This document shows positions 8,869-17,471 of a DNA stretch of 64,000 nucleotides, one piece after another. The position numbers and the translations under genes are program-made. Under the pieces are notes generated by a model, which was given only the letters and a program-made list of their open reading frames with translations, made no database searches and was not told the DNA's origin. The first letter of the stretch is position 1, and every line of letters begins with the position of its first letter. The DNA comes from Desulfosediminicola ganghwensis (GTDB taxonomy: Bacteria > Desulfobacterota > Desulfobulbia > Desulfobulbales > Desulfocapsaceae). Where the stretch lies: NCBI RefSeq assembly GCF_005116675.2, contig NZ_CP050699.1, forward strand, positions 3,185,001 through 3,249,000. The letters are read 5' to 3'.

Positions 8869-10329
8869 TTACGAAGCCCAGTGAAGGACCACCGGGCAGT
8901 GGTCTGAGCCCAAAATCTCCGGCAGTATCTCAGCGTTTTGCACGCGTGTGGCACCAGCTGAATCGACACAGAAGTAGTCGATGCGCCAGCCTATGTTCTT
9001 TGCCCTGGCGTTAAAGCGGTAACTCCACCAGGTGTATTGCTCCGGATCCTGATTGAACATCCTGAAGGTGTCCAGGTAACCAGCTTCAATAAAGCTGTCC
9101 ATCCAATCACGTTCGTCCTGGGTGAAGCCGGCGTTTTGGGTGTTGGAGGCAGGGTTCTTCAGGTCAATGGGCTTGTGTGCCACATTGAAGTCCCCGCAGA
9201 GTACGACATGCTTTTGCTTTTTCAGGTTGTCGGTAAAAGCGAGCAGGGCATGGTTAAAGGCTATCTTGAACTCCAGGCGCTTTAATCCTTCTCCAGCATT
9301 GGGGAAATAGATATTGGTGAGATAGTAGCTGTCAAACTCAAGGGTAAGAACCCGGCCTTCACGGTCGAACTCTTCAATCCCCAAGCCTTCAATAACCTTG
9401 AGAGGCTCTTGTCTGGTGTAGACTGCCACTCCGGAATACCCTTTTTTTTCAGCGCTGTGCCAATAAGAAGTATACCCATCAATATCTTTGAGTTTATCTG
9501 AGAGTTGGTCGGGGTGCGCCTTGGTTTCCTGGAGAGCGAGAATATCTGCATCGAGATCTGCCACTATTTCGGCAAAACCCTTCTTTTCCACCGCCCGTAT
9601 TCCATTAACATTCCAGGAGATCAGTTTAAGCGGCTGGCCATTGTGTTTTTCTGTGCGCTTGGAACTGGCTTTTACTGACCTTGGCGTAACACCATTTTGC
9701 GGACAAGCGCCTTGCAGGGGGCATATGTCGCAATGTGGCCGAACCGGCTTACACAGTGACTGCCCGAAGGCAACCAGGATAGAATTTACCGAGATCCAAT
9801 GTTTTTCCGGCAGCTTTGCCCGTAATGCCATCTCGGTCTTTAATGGTGTGTCGGTATCTACATAACACCAGATATTCATGATTCTGTGAACATGGGTGTC
9901 AACGCAGATTGCGGGCTTTGCAAATGCAACACTTCTGACCAGGTTGGCTGTCTTTCTGCCAACCCCCGGCAACTGAATCAGGTCTTCAATGGTATCCGGT
10001 ACTTTATCGCCAAATTGTTTGAGGCTTTGCGGCAATTGAGCCAGGTATTTGGCTTTGTTTCTGAAAAAGCCCACAGGGCGAATGAGCTTTTCAAGTTCTT
10101 CTACAGAAAGTTTTGCGAGTGCTTCGGGCGTTTCGGCTTTTTTGAAGAGACGGCTTGCGGCCTTGGCAGTGGTCTCATCCTTGGTTCGGGCTGAGAGGAT
10201 CGTCGCCACCAGCACCTTGAATGGATCGCGGGTTTGAACTGCTATCAGATCGACGACGGGGACCTGTTTATCGCGGACATAGTCAGCCACGATGTGAAGA
10301 AAAGATGTGATGTCGATTTCTGATTTCAT
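8869..10329 (-). CDS. Endonuclease III - exonuclease III fusion protein
   Basis: One open frame of 486 codons encodes two repair enzymes. Residues 1-210 are endonuclease III: HhH LPGVGRKTANLV with catalytic Lys126, VDTHVHRI with Asp144, and 4Fe-4S ligands C193-X6-C200-X2-C203-X5-C209. A linker of about 20 residues leads to an exonuclease III/AP-endonuclease domain (residues 234-486) with WNVNG, LQETK (Glu268), GDFNV (Asp380, Asn382), RIDYF (Asp451) and the terminal SDHCPV (His477). All catalytic residues expected from both families are visible. The protein would excise oxidised pyrimidines and incise the resulting abasic site or clean the 3' end. It lies downstream of ldtD and the mepK-like gene on the same strand. 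Confidence 0.93.
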   Translation of the reverse strand: MKSEIDITSFLHIVADYVRDKQVPVVDLIAVQTRDPFKVLVATILSARTKDETTAKAASRLFKKAETPEALAKLSVEELEKLIRPVGFFRNKAKYLAQLPQSLKQFGDKVPDTIEDLIQLPGVGRKTANLVRSVAFAKPAICVDTHVHRIMNIWCYVDTDTPLKTEMALRAKLPEKHWISVNSILVAFGQSLCKPVRPHCDICPLQGACPQNGVTPRSVKASSKRTEKHNGQPLKLISWNVNGIRAVEKKGFAEIVADLDADILALQETKAHPDQLSDKLKDIDGYTSYWHSAEKKGYSGVAVYTRQEPLKVIEGLGIEEFDREGRVLTLEFDSYYLTNIYFPNAGEGLKRLEFKIAFNHALLAFTDNLKKQKHVVLCGDFNVAHKPIDLKNPASNTQNAGFTQDERDWMDSFIEAGYLDTFRMFNQDPEQYTWWSYRFNARAKNIGWRIDYFCVDSAGATRVQNAEILPEILGSDHCPVVLHWAS

Positions 10330-10367
10330 GAATTGCGATCAAGCGCTCTGGTTATACTTTTATAGAT

Positions 10368-10925
10368 TTACCAATACCTGATTCTGCCGGTATCAATATG
10401 GACAAAATTTGAATCAGGGTAATAACCGACCCCACCTGCCCGTAGCGAAATAGCCACATCTCTCAAATCTCTGGTTGGAAGATCGGTAAGTCGTAAATCG
10501 ATTGCCTGACCAACCAGGTGCAAACTTTTTAAGGCAACTCCGTTGCTGTTGGCTCGAAGTTGTTCATTGGTTGCTCCTGAGCGATATCCACCGATTACTT
10601 CGTAGGTTCCGTTACTCCCGGTTTTTTCCTGGATATTGGCAAGAACTTTCATGAGTCGGAAATCTATCGGATGCACTTCACCGGTGCGAAAATCACGCAG
10701 GAAGCTGTCGAGATCCTGTTTACGATCTTCCTGGGCGTCGAGAAAAGGGTCTGAGAGCTCGAATTTTTCTCTGGTATGTATATGATAAAATTTAAGTTTA
10801 TGAGAAGGGACCGGCACTGCATGCAGATTGAGAGGCCTCGCAAGTCCGGCACATAGGGTAAGTTTCGCAGCTGTGGCAATGAACCTGCGCCTGCACAGCT
10901 GCGCATCGGGTTGTGGTGGTATCAT
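10368..10925 (-). CDS. MepK-like murein endopeptidase (DUF882 / peptidase M15 family)
   Basis: A 185-residue exported protein. The N-terminus carries a twin-arginine-like signal (CRRRFIATAAKLTLCAG). The mature part has the DUF882 zinc-peptidase pattern: YEVIGGYRS, then SLHLVGQAIDL giving a His and an Asp ligand, and FVHIDTG giving the last His. E. coli MepK (YcbK) of this family cleaves 3-3 crosslinks made by L,D-transpeptidases. Here the gene follows an LdtD (YcbB)-type gene by 38 bp on the same strand, the order also found in E. coli, which supports a paired role in making and cutting such crosslinks. Confidence 0.85.
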   Translation of the reverse strand: MIPPQPDAQLCRRRFIATAAKLTLCAGLARPLNLHAVPVPSHKLKFYHIHTREKFELSDPFLDAQEDRKQDLDSFLRDFRTGEVHPIDFRLMKVLANIQEKTGSNGTYEVIGGYRSGATNEQLRANSNGVALKSLHLVGQAIDLRLTDLPTRDLRDVAISLRAGGVGYYPDSNFVHIDTGRIRYW

Positions 10926-10963
10926 CTGGTGTTGAATATGGTAAAAAACGTGATAATGTAGAA

Positions 10964-12655
10964 CTAAAACAGCGCTTTAGCGAGTTTTTTGTCGCGAGAA
11001 TAAACGTCTACATTAAAATGGATTGTCCCATCTTTGTCAACCCAGCTTGTTTGATACGTGATGTGTACGGGGATAGGTCTGGATAGCTGAATAACCTTAC
11101 GGGAATTGCTGTCATAGGCGGTATCGATTCTCTCGGTATTCCAGTCACCATGTTGATCTTCCAGGAGAAAATAGGCAAGGGCCCGGGGGTCGCTCACGCG
11201 GATACAACCATGGCTGAAATCTCTGTTCGTGTAGTTAAACAGTTGCGGAGATGAGGTGTCGTGCAGGTAGACATCATACCGGTTTGGAAAGAGAAACTTG
11301 ATTCTTCCCAGAGGATTTTTGGGACCGGGGTCCTGGCGTAGCCTGTAACCTGCCATCTGGCCGGGGCTTACCGAATTCCAGTCAATCGAAGTTGAGTCCA
11401 GTTCCCTGGCGTTACCATTCCAACTGGAGTAGAGGCGAATATTTCGCTGTTTGAGAGAACCAGGGTCTTTCCTCAGCTTTGGCAGTTCCTCATTCTTGGC
11501 AATACTGGTTGGAATGGTCCAGTAGGGGTTAATATCAATCTGTCGGATAATATTACTGAAAACCGGGGTCTGGTGTCGCTCTTTTCCAACGACCACCCGA
11601 ATATCCAGAGCCTGTTCCTGGCCCATGTCACGATATGCTTTTAAATTATAACCGGCAATATTCACCAATACATATTTTGAGCCGAGATCGTGCGATTGCC
11701 AGCGCCAGCGAGCGAGGTTGATTCGTATGGTTTTGATACGTTCATCAACGGTGACATTAAGCGCGCCTCTGGTATTGATGCCGATAACCCCGTCTGGTTT
11801 AAGACCGTTCCGGAGTTGAAATTTAATCACAGCGTCTCTCAGCTCCAGATCATAACGGTACGGGTCGGGTGGGTTGGATTCTTGAGAAAGTTCACCTGTC
11901 ATTTTAAGGCGTTCACGCACAATCGCAACACGTGTGTCTCTATTACCCGGAAAAATTTTTAATCCTTCAGGCAGGTATGGCCACCCACCCTGAAGGGCAA
12001 TGATACGATACTTCTCAAGGGCGTTCTTCAGGCTGGTGTAATGAACATGCTGCGGAGGAAGTTGTTCGAGATAGTCTTTGATATTATTAGCAAATCGTAC
12101 CTGTTGAATGGCGAAAACCGGATTGAAATCACGATACCCAGCTTCAGGAAAGAGTTGAGGATTGGTGACACTGGGGCTGAGCTGACCGTAACTTATGTCG
12201 TGTATATAATGAACAAGATTGTAGGTGAGGAGAGTGTCGAGCTTTGCCAGGTCAGTGGCATTTTTTGAATTCCATAACTGCCTGATTTCACCTACCTGGT
12301 AAATCAGGGGGTTGAGGCCGTGTTTTTCGGAGTCCTGAAGATATTCAAAAATTATCCTGGCTTTGTACGATGGTCCTTTTGAGCTGACCCAAAGGGGGGT
12401 GGAGTCATACTTTGTATAAATTATGGCCAGACAAATGTCTTTAGAGGCCAGTAATGGCGTGTTATTTTCGAGCTGTACCAGGTCTATAGGCTGGCATCCG
12501 AGATGTTTTTGCAGTTCTAAAGCTATCTGTTGTTCAGACGCAGCGGAGTGGCTGACTGCCGGCGAGACTAGAAGACATAACAGAGAGATACTGAGGAGGG
12601 TTTGCGTGAACCAGCAAAGAGTTGTGAATTTGCTTTTGAGTCCTGAAATACTCAT
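10964..12655 (-). CDS. L,D-transpeptidase, LdtD/YcbB type
   Basis: A 563-residue periplasmic enzyme that forms 3-3 crosslinks in peptidoglycan or attaches proteins to it. There is an N-terminal signal/anchor (residues about 12-35), a scaffold region, a peptidoglycan-binding fold (around KFQLRNGLKPDGVIG), and a YkuD catalytic domain with the active-site motif SHGCIRVSDP; the nucleophile is this Cys, with an upstream His in YLHDTSSP. Length and order match YcbB-type enzymes. It heads a probable operon with the mepK-like gene. Confidence 0.9.
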   Translation of the reverse strand: MSISGLKSKFTTLCWFTQTLLSISLLCLLVSPAVSHSAASEQQIALELQKHLGCQPIDLVQLENNTPLLASKDICLAIIYTKYDSTPLWVSSKGPSYKARIIFEYLQDSEKHGLNPLIYQVGEIRQLWNSKNATDLAKLDTLLTYNLVHYIHDISYGQLSPSVTNPQLFPEAGYRDFNPVFAIQQVRFANNIKDYLEQLPPQHVHYTSLKNALEKYRIIALQGGWPYLPEGLKIFPGNRDTRVAIVRERLKMTGELSQESNPPDPYRYDLELRDAVIKFQLRNGLKPDGVIGINTRGALNVTVDERIKTIRINLARWRWQSHDLGSKYVLVNIAGYNLKAYRDMGQEQALDIRVVVGKERHQTPVFSNIIRQIDINPYWTIPTSIAKNEELPKLRKDPGSLKQRNIRLYSSWNGNARELDSTSIDWNSVSPGQMAGYRLRQDPGPKNPLGRIKFLFPNRYDVYLHDTSSPQLFNYTNRDFSHGCIRVSDPRALAYFLLEDQHGDWNTERIDTAYDSNSRKVIQLSRPIPVHITYQTSWVDKDGTIHFNVDVYSRDKKLAKALF

Positions 12656-12878
12656 AGGATCCTGCTTGCTTTAAATTGCATTTGGTAAGAACTGCTGACT
12701 GGAGCAATCCTGACTGGGAAGAAGACTTTTCTCGTACGAATATATTAATTATGCAATTTCACTGTGGGCATTACAAATACAGATTAAACATAAACTCTGC
12801 TAAATGTAATAGTTGCAGGTTGAAAAAAAATATCTGATTGTTCTATGGAGATAATTTGTACTACGGATGAGGAGAATT

Positions 12879-12902
12879 GCGCCCTGATGCGGGGCAGGGC
12901 GC
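12879..12902 (-). terminator. GC-rich hairpin after the DAP-decarboxylase-like gene
   Basis: GCGCCCTG and CAGGGCGC pair across an 8-nt loop, just downstream of the stop on the minus strand. A second 9-bp hairpin (12908-12929) overlaps the stop codon. The T-run is weak, so termination is probable rather than certain. Confidence 0.5.
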
Positions 12903-12923
12903 TGTAACTATAAGCCGAGTGGC

Positions 12924-14183
12924 TTATAGGGAAAGGCTGTCGGTGGTGAAGTCGAGGGTCGCAAAGTAGTCTTCAGGCCGTTCTTCGCGACGGATAAGTT
13001 CGGCAGTCCCTTTGACTGTCAACATGAGCTCTTTCGGGCGGAGTTTACCATTATAATTGAAGCCCATGGCATGGCCGTGTGCACCAGTGTCGTGGATGAT
13101 CAGAATATCGCCGTCCTGGATAGCAGGGAGTTTTCTCTGAATTGCGAACTTGTCGTTGTTTTCACATAAGGAGCCGACCACATCCACGGTTTCCATCTCA
13201 CAACTCTCATCCTTGCCAAGAACATCAATATGGTGATATGCGCCATAGAGTGCAGGTCGCATCAGGGCGCTCATGCAGGTATCAACTCCGATATAGGTGT
13301 GATAGATATCTTTGCGGTTGATTGCCCGAACCACCAGTACCCCGTGGGGGCCGGTCATAAAACGACCGCTTTCCATACATAGCGCCGGCATATAGCCATT
13401 CTTGTTTTTGAAATCCTGGAATACCGTCGTAATCTCACGACCCATGCCATCCAGATCAAATTTGTCCTGGTCTGGGCGGTAGGGGATTCCCAAGCCACCA
13501 CCAATATTGATGAACTCAAAAGTGATGCCAAGTTCGGCAGAAATGTCTTCAACCAACTCCAGAAGCATTTCAGCAGTTTGAACCATATAGGAATAGTTCA
13601 ACTCATTGGAAGCGAGCATGGTGTGAAGACCAAAGCGTGTTGCACCCCGGGCCATGGCCTGCCTGTAGGCATCGATAATCTGGTCGTGGCTGACACCATA
13701 TTTTGCTTCGGTCGGATTGCCTATTATATCGTTGCCGGTTCTGCGAGTGCCTGGATTATACCTGAAGCAGATCAACTCAGGCATGCTCGGCACCTTATCG
13801 ACCAGAGAAATATCATCGAGGTTGAGAATACAGCCGCCTTCCTGCTCTGCGAGCAGAAACTCTTCCTGGCTGGTATTATTTGAGGTAAACATGATATCCG
13901 CCCCCTTGGCACCAAGTTGACGGCTCAGCATTAATTCAGTGGTTGAGGAACAATCAAAACCAAAGCCCTCATCCTGCATAATTTTGAGAATGGAGGGGTT
14001 GGGCAGGGCTTTTACTGCGTAATATTGACGAAACTCATCGATTCCTGCGAAGGCCCGTTTCAGGTCGGCGCAGGTTTCACGAATTCCCTGTTCATCGTAG
14101 ATATGAAACGGTGTGCCGAAATGGTCGCAGATGTTTTCCAATACCGGAAACAGCCTGCTCTTAAAAGATGTGGATATTGGCAT
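12924..14183 (-). CDS. PLP-dependent decarboxylase, diaminopimelate decarboxylase-like
   Basis: A fold-III PLP enzyme of 419 residues. The Schiff-base Lys is in YYAVKALPNP (K53 region); the glycine-rich phosphate loop is NIGGGLGIPY, and GSLCENNDKF holds the substrate-contacting Cys. The family's usual HIGSQ segment is replaced by LHTMLASNE, and the EPGR motif reads ESGR. It therefore belongs to a divergent LysA-like branch; lysine biosynthesis, or decarboxylation of a related D-amino acid or diamine precursor, is possible. It is preceded by an Lrp/AsnC regulator gene 43 bp upstream on the same strand, which points to amino-acid-responsive control. Confidence 0.78.
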   Translation of the reverse strand: MPISTSFKSRLFPVLENICDHFGTPFHIYDEQGIRETCADLKRAFAGIDEFRQYYAVKALPNPSILKIMQDEGFGFDCSSTTELMLSRQLGAKGADIMFTSNNTSQEEFLLAEQEGGCILNLDDISLVDKVPSMPELICFRYNPGTRRTGNDIIGNPTEAKYGVSHDQIIDAYRQAMARGATRFGLHTMLASNELNYSYMVQTAEMLLELVEDISAELGITFEFINIGGGLGIPYRPDQDKFDLDGMGREITTVFQDFKNKNGYMPALCMESGRFMTGPHGVLVVRAINRKDIYHTYIGVDTCMSALMRPALYGAYHHIDVLGKDESCEMETVDVVGSLCENNDKFAIQRKLPAIQDGDILIIHDTGAHGHAMGFNYNGKLRPKELMLTVKGTAELIRREERPEDYFATLDFTTDSLSL

Positions 14184-14226
14184 GGTGCAGACTCCTGTTG
14201 AATAAACTGTGTATTGCCGAACTATG

Positions 14227-14682
14227 TTAACATATAGGGATTTTTGAAGTTTCTTTAACCGTGTGCATCACTGTGATTGTCCGTGTCGCTGCAACACCCG
14301 AAAGAGTGGTGATCCTGGTGCGGAGCAACTCACCCAATTCACGGCTATCCTTGACCCGTACCTTTACAAAGTAACCATCGTCACCGGTGGTGTAGTGCAC
14401 TTCCTGAATCTCAGGCAGCTGAGAAAGGTGTTCACCAATCAGGTCAAATTCTTCCCCGCCGCAGTTGGTTTGAATTTGAATGAAGGCGATCTGGCCCTTA
14501 TCGAACTGTTCAGGATTGAGCCGGACTTCGTAGCCATCAATTATTCCGTTCTTTTCTAATTTGCGTATTCGTTCAAGTACAGCTGATGGCGCCAGACCGA
14601 CCTGTCGGGATACTTCCACATTCGGAATACGTGCCTTCTCCTGCAGGATTTTCAGAATCTCAAGGCTCTTGTCGTCAATCAT
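14227..14682 (-). CDS. Lrp/AsnC-family transcriptional regulator
   Basis: About 151 residues. The N-terminal winged helix-turn-helix (ILKILQEKARIPNVEVSRQVGLAPSAVLERIRKLE) is typical of Lrp/AsnC, and the C-terminal RAM/AsnC ligand-binding domain carries the characteristic VHYTTGDDGYFVKVRV segment. I start at the ATG at 14682, nine bases after GGAGG; an in-frame TTG at 14691 abuts the ribosome site and is unlikely. It is probably co-transcribed with the decarboxylase gene downstream, and repeated GAGAA/TTCTC motifs upstream (14703-14775) suggest it controls its own operon. Confidence 0.93.
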   Translation of the reverse strand: MIDDKSLEILKILQEKARIPNVEVSRQVGLAPSAVLERIRKLEKNGIIDGYEVRLNPEQFDKGQIAFIQIQTNCGGEEFDLIGEHLSQLPEIQEVHYTTGDDGYFVKVRVKDSRELGELLRTRITTLSGVAATRTITVMHTVKETSKIPIC

Positions 14683-14702
14683 ATGAATCAACCTCCATTT
14701 TG

Positions 14703-14775
14703 GAGAAAAATATTCTCTAATGGCGTGTCGGTCAAGAATAAAATTCTCTATTGTGGCATGAGGTGAGAATTATTG
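14703..14775 (-). promoter_or_regulatory. Phased repeat motifs, candidate Lrp-type operator
   Basis: Two imperfect dyads (14703-14717, GAGAA-N5-TTCTC; 14735-14747, AGAAT-N3-ATTCT) and a third half-site (14765-14773) lie about 31 bp apart, three helical turns. Such phasing upstream of an Lrp-family gene is typical of cooperative binding. Confidence 0.4.
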
Positions 14776-14799
14776 TGGAGATGGATGGGGGTTAACATG

Positions 14800-14835
14800 A
14801 AAAAGGAGGCATCGAACCTGAATTCGCTGCCTCCT
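14800..14835 (-). terminator. Rho-independent terminator of octaheme cytochrome gene
   Basis: On the minus strand AGGAGGCA pairs with TGCCTCCT and is followed by five T. It lies just after the cytochrome stop. Confidence 0.8.
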
Positions 14836-14871
14836 GACGTAGAGTATGGGTGGAGTAAATGCTTGAATGGC

Positions 14872-16206
14872 TTATTTGTCTTTTTCTATAAAATATGGTG
14901 CATAGATTTTTTGCAATTCACCACTCTTGATTTTCCCTTTCAGGGTTTTGGTATCTTCGATCAACCAGGTGTGCATGGGGTCGTTTTCCAGCATGTTTTG
15001 GATATAAGCCGTGATCTCAGGGTCATTATAACGGAGTGCCTCTGGTATGAATTTAAAGTAAAAGTTGTGCGCCACGTCATAAATACCATGCCACCAGGCA
15101 TAGTCGGGACCCATCATTGCTGTACCCATTCGTGCCCGGCGCCCCTCATGATGCCACAGTTCCCAATATTCCCACTCAATATCATTGGCAAATGAGGCAG
15201 TTCTTTTCAGGACGTTTTTCTCCTGTATCATTTTCATGATTGCCCCGGCGGGCTTGGCGAATTTTTCGTTGTAGAGCATCACCAGCGCATCGTACTGATA
15301 GTAATGGCCGTCAATAAAGGTTTGCTGGTGGCAATTAAGGCAGACGTTTTCCATCGCTGTCCGACGTTCCTGCCAGTTATCGAGTTTTGTAGAGACAGGT
15401 GGTCTCAGGGTCCATGAAATTCTGTCGCCGACATCATGGGTTGCAGGTTGGCTGAAGGTTGCAGACATGTGGCAGGTTGAGCAGCTTGGTGCCTGGTAAT
15501 AATCCTGACCAACAATCCAGGTATCATTATCCAGGTTCATGGTATCTTTGAATGAATAGTAGGCGATACCATGTTTTGATTCTTCAAAAATTTCTTTTTG
15601 CGGGTGATCCGGTCCCAGATGGCATTTACCGCAGTTTTCCGGTTGGCGCGCCTGGGCAGCGGAAAAGGAGTGGCGTGAATGACAGGCGTTGCAACTTCCC
15701 TTAGAACCGTCAGGGTTGATTCTGCCAATCCCTGAATTGGGCCAGGTTAAAGGGGAGAGTTTATTGGAAAGTGATTCATCTACAATTACCTTGGCGCCAT
15801 GACATGATTCACAGCCGACAATGGCGATGGGATGACCGCCTGCAACATGCGCCAGATATGCGTCGGAAGACTCCAGTATTTCACCGGCTTTGGCGTGGTG
15901 GGATTTGGTTGCCTGCTCCATTTGCTCTTCATGACACCGGCCACAGTCATGGGGAGTGACCATCGTGGCAACAACAGCCCCGTTGTGCTCAAAACCGTCC
16001 TGGTCATCCTTTGCAGCACCATGGCAATCAAGACAACCTATGTCATTCTTGCCATGTTTTGAATTGAGCCATTGTTGGTAAAGACCGGGGTTGTCTTTTG
16101 CATGGCAGCTTACACAGTCTGTCTCCTCCTGCGCAAAGCCCAGTGAAACAAAACCAAAACACAGTGCAGCGGCTGTAACGAAACAGGTGTTAATCAGCTT
16201 TCTCAT
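14872..16206 (-). CDS. Octaheme cytochrome c of the hydroxylamine oxidoreductase (HAO) family
   Basis: A 444-residue exported protein with a signal peptide (residues 1-25) and eight CxxCH haem sites: CVSCH, CLDCH, CGRCH, CESCH, CNACH, CGKCH, CSTCH and CLNCH. Spacing, and the C-terminal helical segment with MMGPDYAWWHGIYD, match HAO-like octaheme cytochromes. In nitrifiers these oxidise hydroxylamine; in anaerobic proteobacteria relatives are thought to work in the reductive direction on nitrite or hydroxylamine. I cannot tell from sequence alone whether a Tyr crosslinks the catalytic haem. It stands alone with its own terminator; no quinol dehydrogenase partner is adjacent. Confidence 0.88.
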   Translation of the reverse strand: MRKLINTCFVTAAALCFGFVSLGFAQEETDCVSCHAKDNPGLYQQWLNSKHGKNDIGCLDCHGAAKDDQDGFEHNGAVVATMVTPHDCGRCHEEQMEQATKSHHAKAGEILESSDAYLAHVAGGHPIAIVGCESCHGAKVIVDESLSNKLSPLTWPNSGIGRINPDGSKGSCNACHSRHSFSAAQARQPENCGKCHLGPDHPQKEIFEESKHGIAYYSFKDTMNLDNDTWIVGQDYYQAPSCSTCHMSATFSQPATHDVGDRISWTLRPPVSTKLDNWQERRTAMENVCLNCHQQTFIDGHYYQYDALVMLYNEKFAKPAGAIMKMIQEKNVLKRTASFANDIEWEYWELWHHEGRRARMGTAMMGPDYAWWHGIYDVAHNFYFKFIPEALRYNDPEITAYIQNMLENDPMHTWLIEDTKTLKGKIKSGELQKIYAPYFIEKDK

Positions 16207-16468
16207 CTATACCTCCATCAAATTTATGGATTAAAGTAAAATGGAGCGGGCATGGTCGAAAGAGAACCTGGAATGCGTTGCAGGCATTGCTGAAATTTCT
16301 GGATAAATTGAGGTATGTATCCTGACTCTATTGACTGCATTGTGTAAATTGTAAATGAATTGATGAGGTGATACCAGCATAAAGCAGTATCGCGAACCAC
16401 GGCTGTAACATGAGTATGGTGTGGGTTCAGTACAACAGAAGAACCGGGAAAAGGGGGGCAACGACATA

Positions 16469-17332
16469 ATGAAATGTGTATTTTTGGGACTGACTACCCT
16501 TGATATAATTCATTACCTGAAAAGATATCCATCCAGTAACGAAAAGGTACGGGCGGATACCCAACTCTTTTTTGCCGGCGGGCCTGCTGCAAACGCAGCG
16601 GTGACCTGCTCATCTTTAGGTGCTGAGGCAATACTCGTTACCGGACTGGGACAACAGCCGCTAGCAGGTCTGGCCCGTCAGGACTTAGAGGACCATGGGG
16701 TTGAAGTTATCGACCACACCGCGAGGCCGGAAGATTTGCCGATAGTCTCCTCGATTATAGTTGATGAATCGAACGGTGATCGCTGTGTTGTCTATACCCG
16801 CCCCGACTCGAGCCGGTTGCTCGCTAACCAGGACTATTCGCAACTGCTGGCGGGTGCGGATCTGTTGATGCTCGACGGGCATTATCATGAAGCTGCTCTG
16901 GCCTGTGTTCGACGAGCGAAATCCCTTGGTCTGAAAACGGTCCTGGATGGTGGTAGCTGGAAAGAAGGACTGCGTGATATCCTGCCGTATATCGATTATG
17001 CCATCTGCTCGGGTGATTTTTATCCTCCAGGCTGTGGCGACACTGAGTCAGTGGTTGCCTATCTGAAATGTATTGGTATACCCAATATTGCTGTCTCAGG
17101 CGGAGATGCTGCCATTAAGGTATGGCAGGAGAAGTATATGGAGATAGCGATTATTGAAACAGAGGTCGTTGATACTCTAGGCGCAGGAGATATACTTCAC
17201 GGGGCATTTTGCCATTACCTTGGTGATGGTGATTTCTACCAGGCTCTGGCCAGTGCATCCAGGGTAGCGACGCTCTCCTGCAGGTACCGTGGAACACGCC
17301 AATGGATTCATGAAAAGGGGAAACTCGATTGA
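16469..17332 (+). CDS. PfkB-family carbohydrate/nucleoside kinase
   Basis: A ribokinase-like sugar kinase. It has the N-terminal GGPAANAA motif and the C-terminal DTLGAGD signature with the catalytic Asp. The start at 16469 follows an AGGGGGG ribosome site by nine bases; the longer frame from 16421 lacks one. The substrate cannot be deduced. It is followed after 139 bp by a metallo-hydrolase on the same strand. Confidence 0.88.
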   Translation: MKCVFLGLTTLDIIHYLKRYPSSNEKVRADTQLFFAGGPAANAAVTCSSLGAEAILVTGLGQQPLAGLARQDLEDHGVEVIDHTARPEDLPIVSSIIVDESNGDRCVVYTRPDSSRLLANQDYSQLLAGADLLMLDGHYHEAALACVRRAKSLGLKTVLDGGSWKEGLRDILPYIDYAICSGDFYPPGCGDTESVVAYLKCIGIPNIAVSGGDAAIKVWQEKYMEIAIIETEVVDTLGAGDILHGAFCHYLGDGDFYQALASASRVATLSCRYRGTRQWIHEKGKLD

Positions 17333-17471
17333 TTACCGGTCAAAAAAATTTCTTGAGGGAAAATTGAGTGGCTGTATGATGATAGCGTGTCGTGCTCCAC
17401 ATCGGGCTTTGTCTGCGACCAGACAATGACTGAGAGAGCTGTCAGTAATTACGAATGAACGAGGATGAGAG

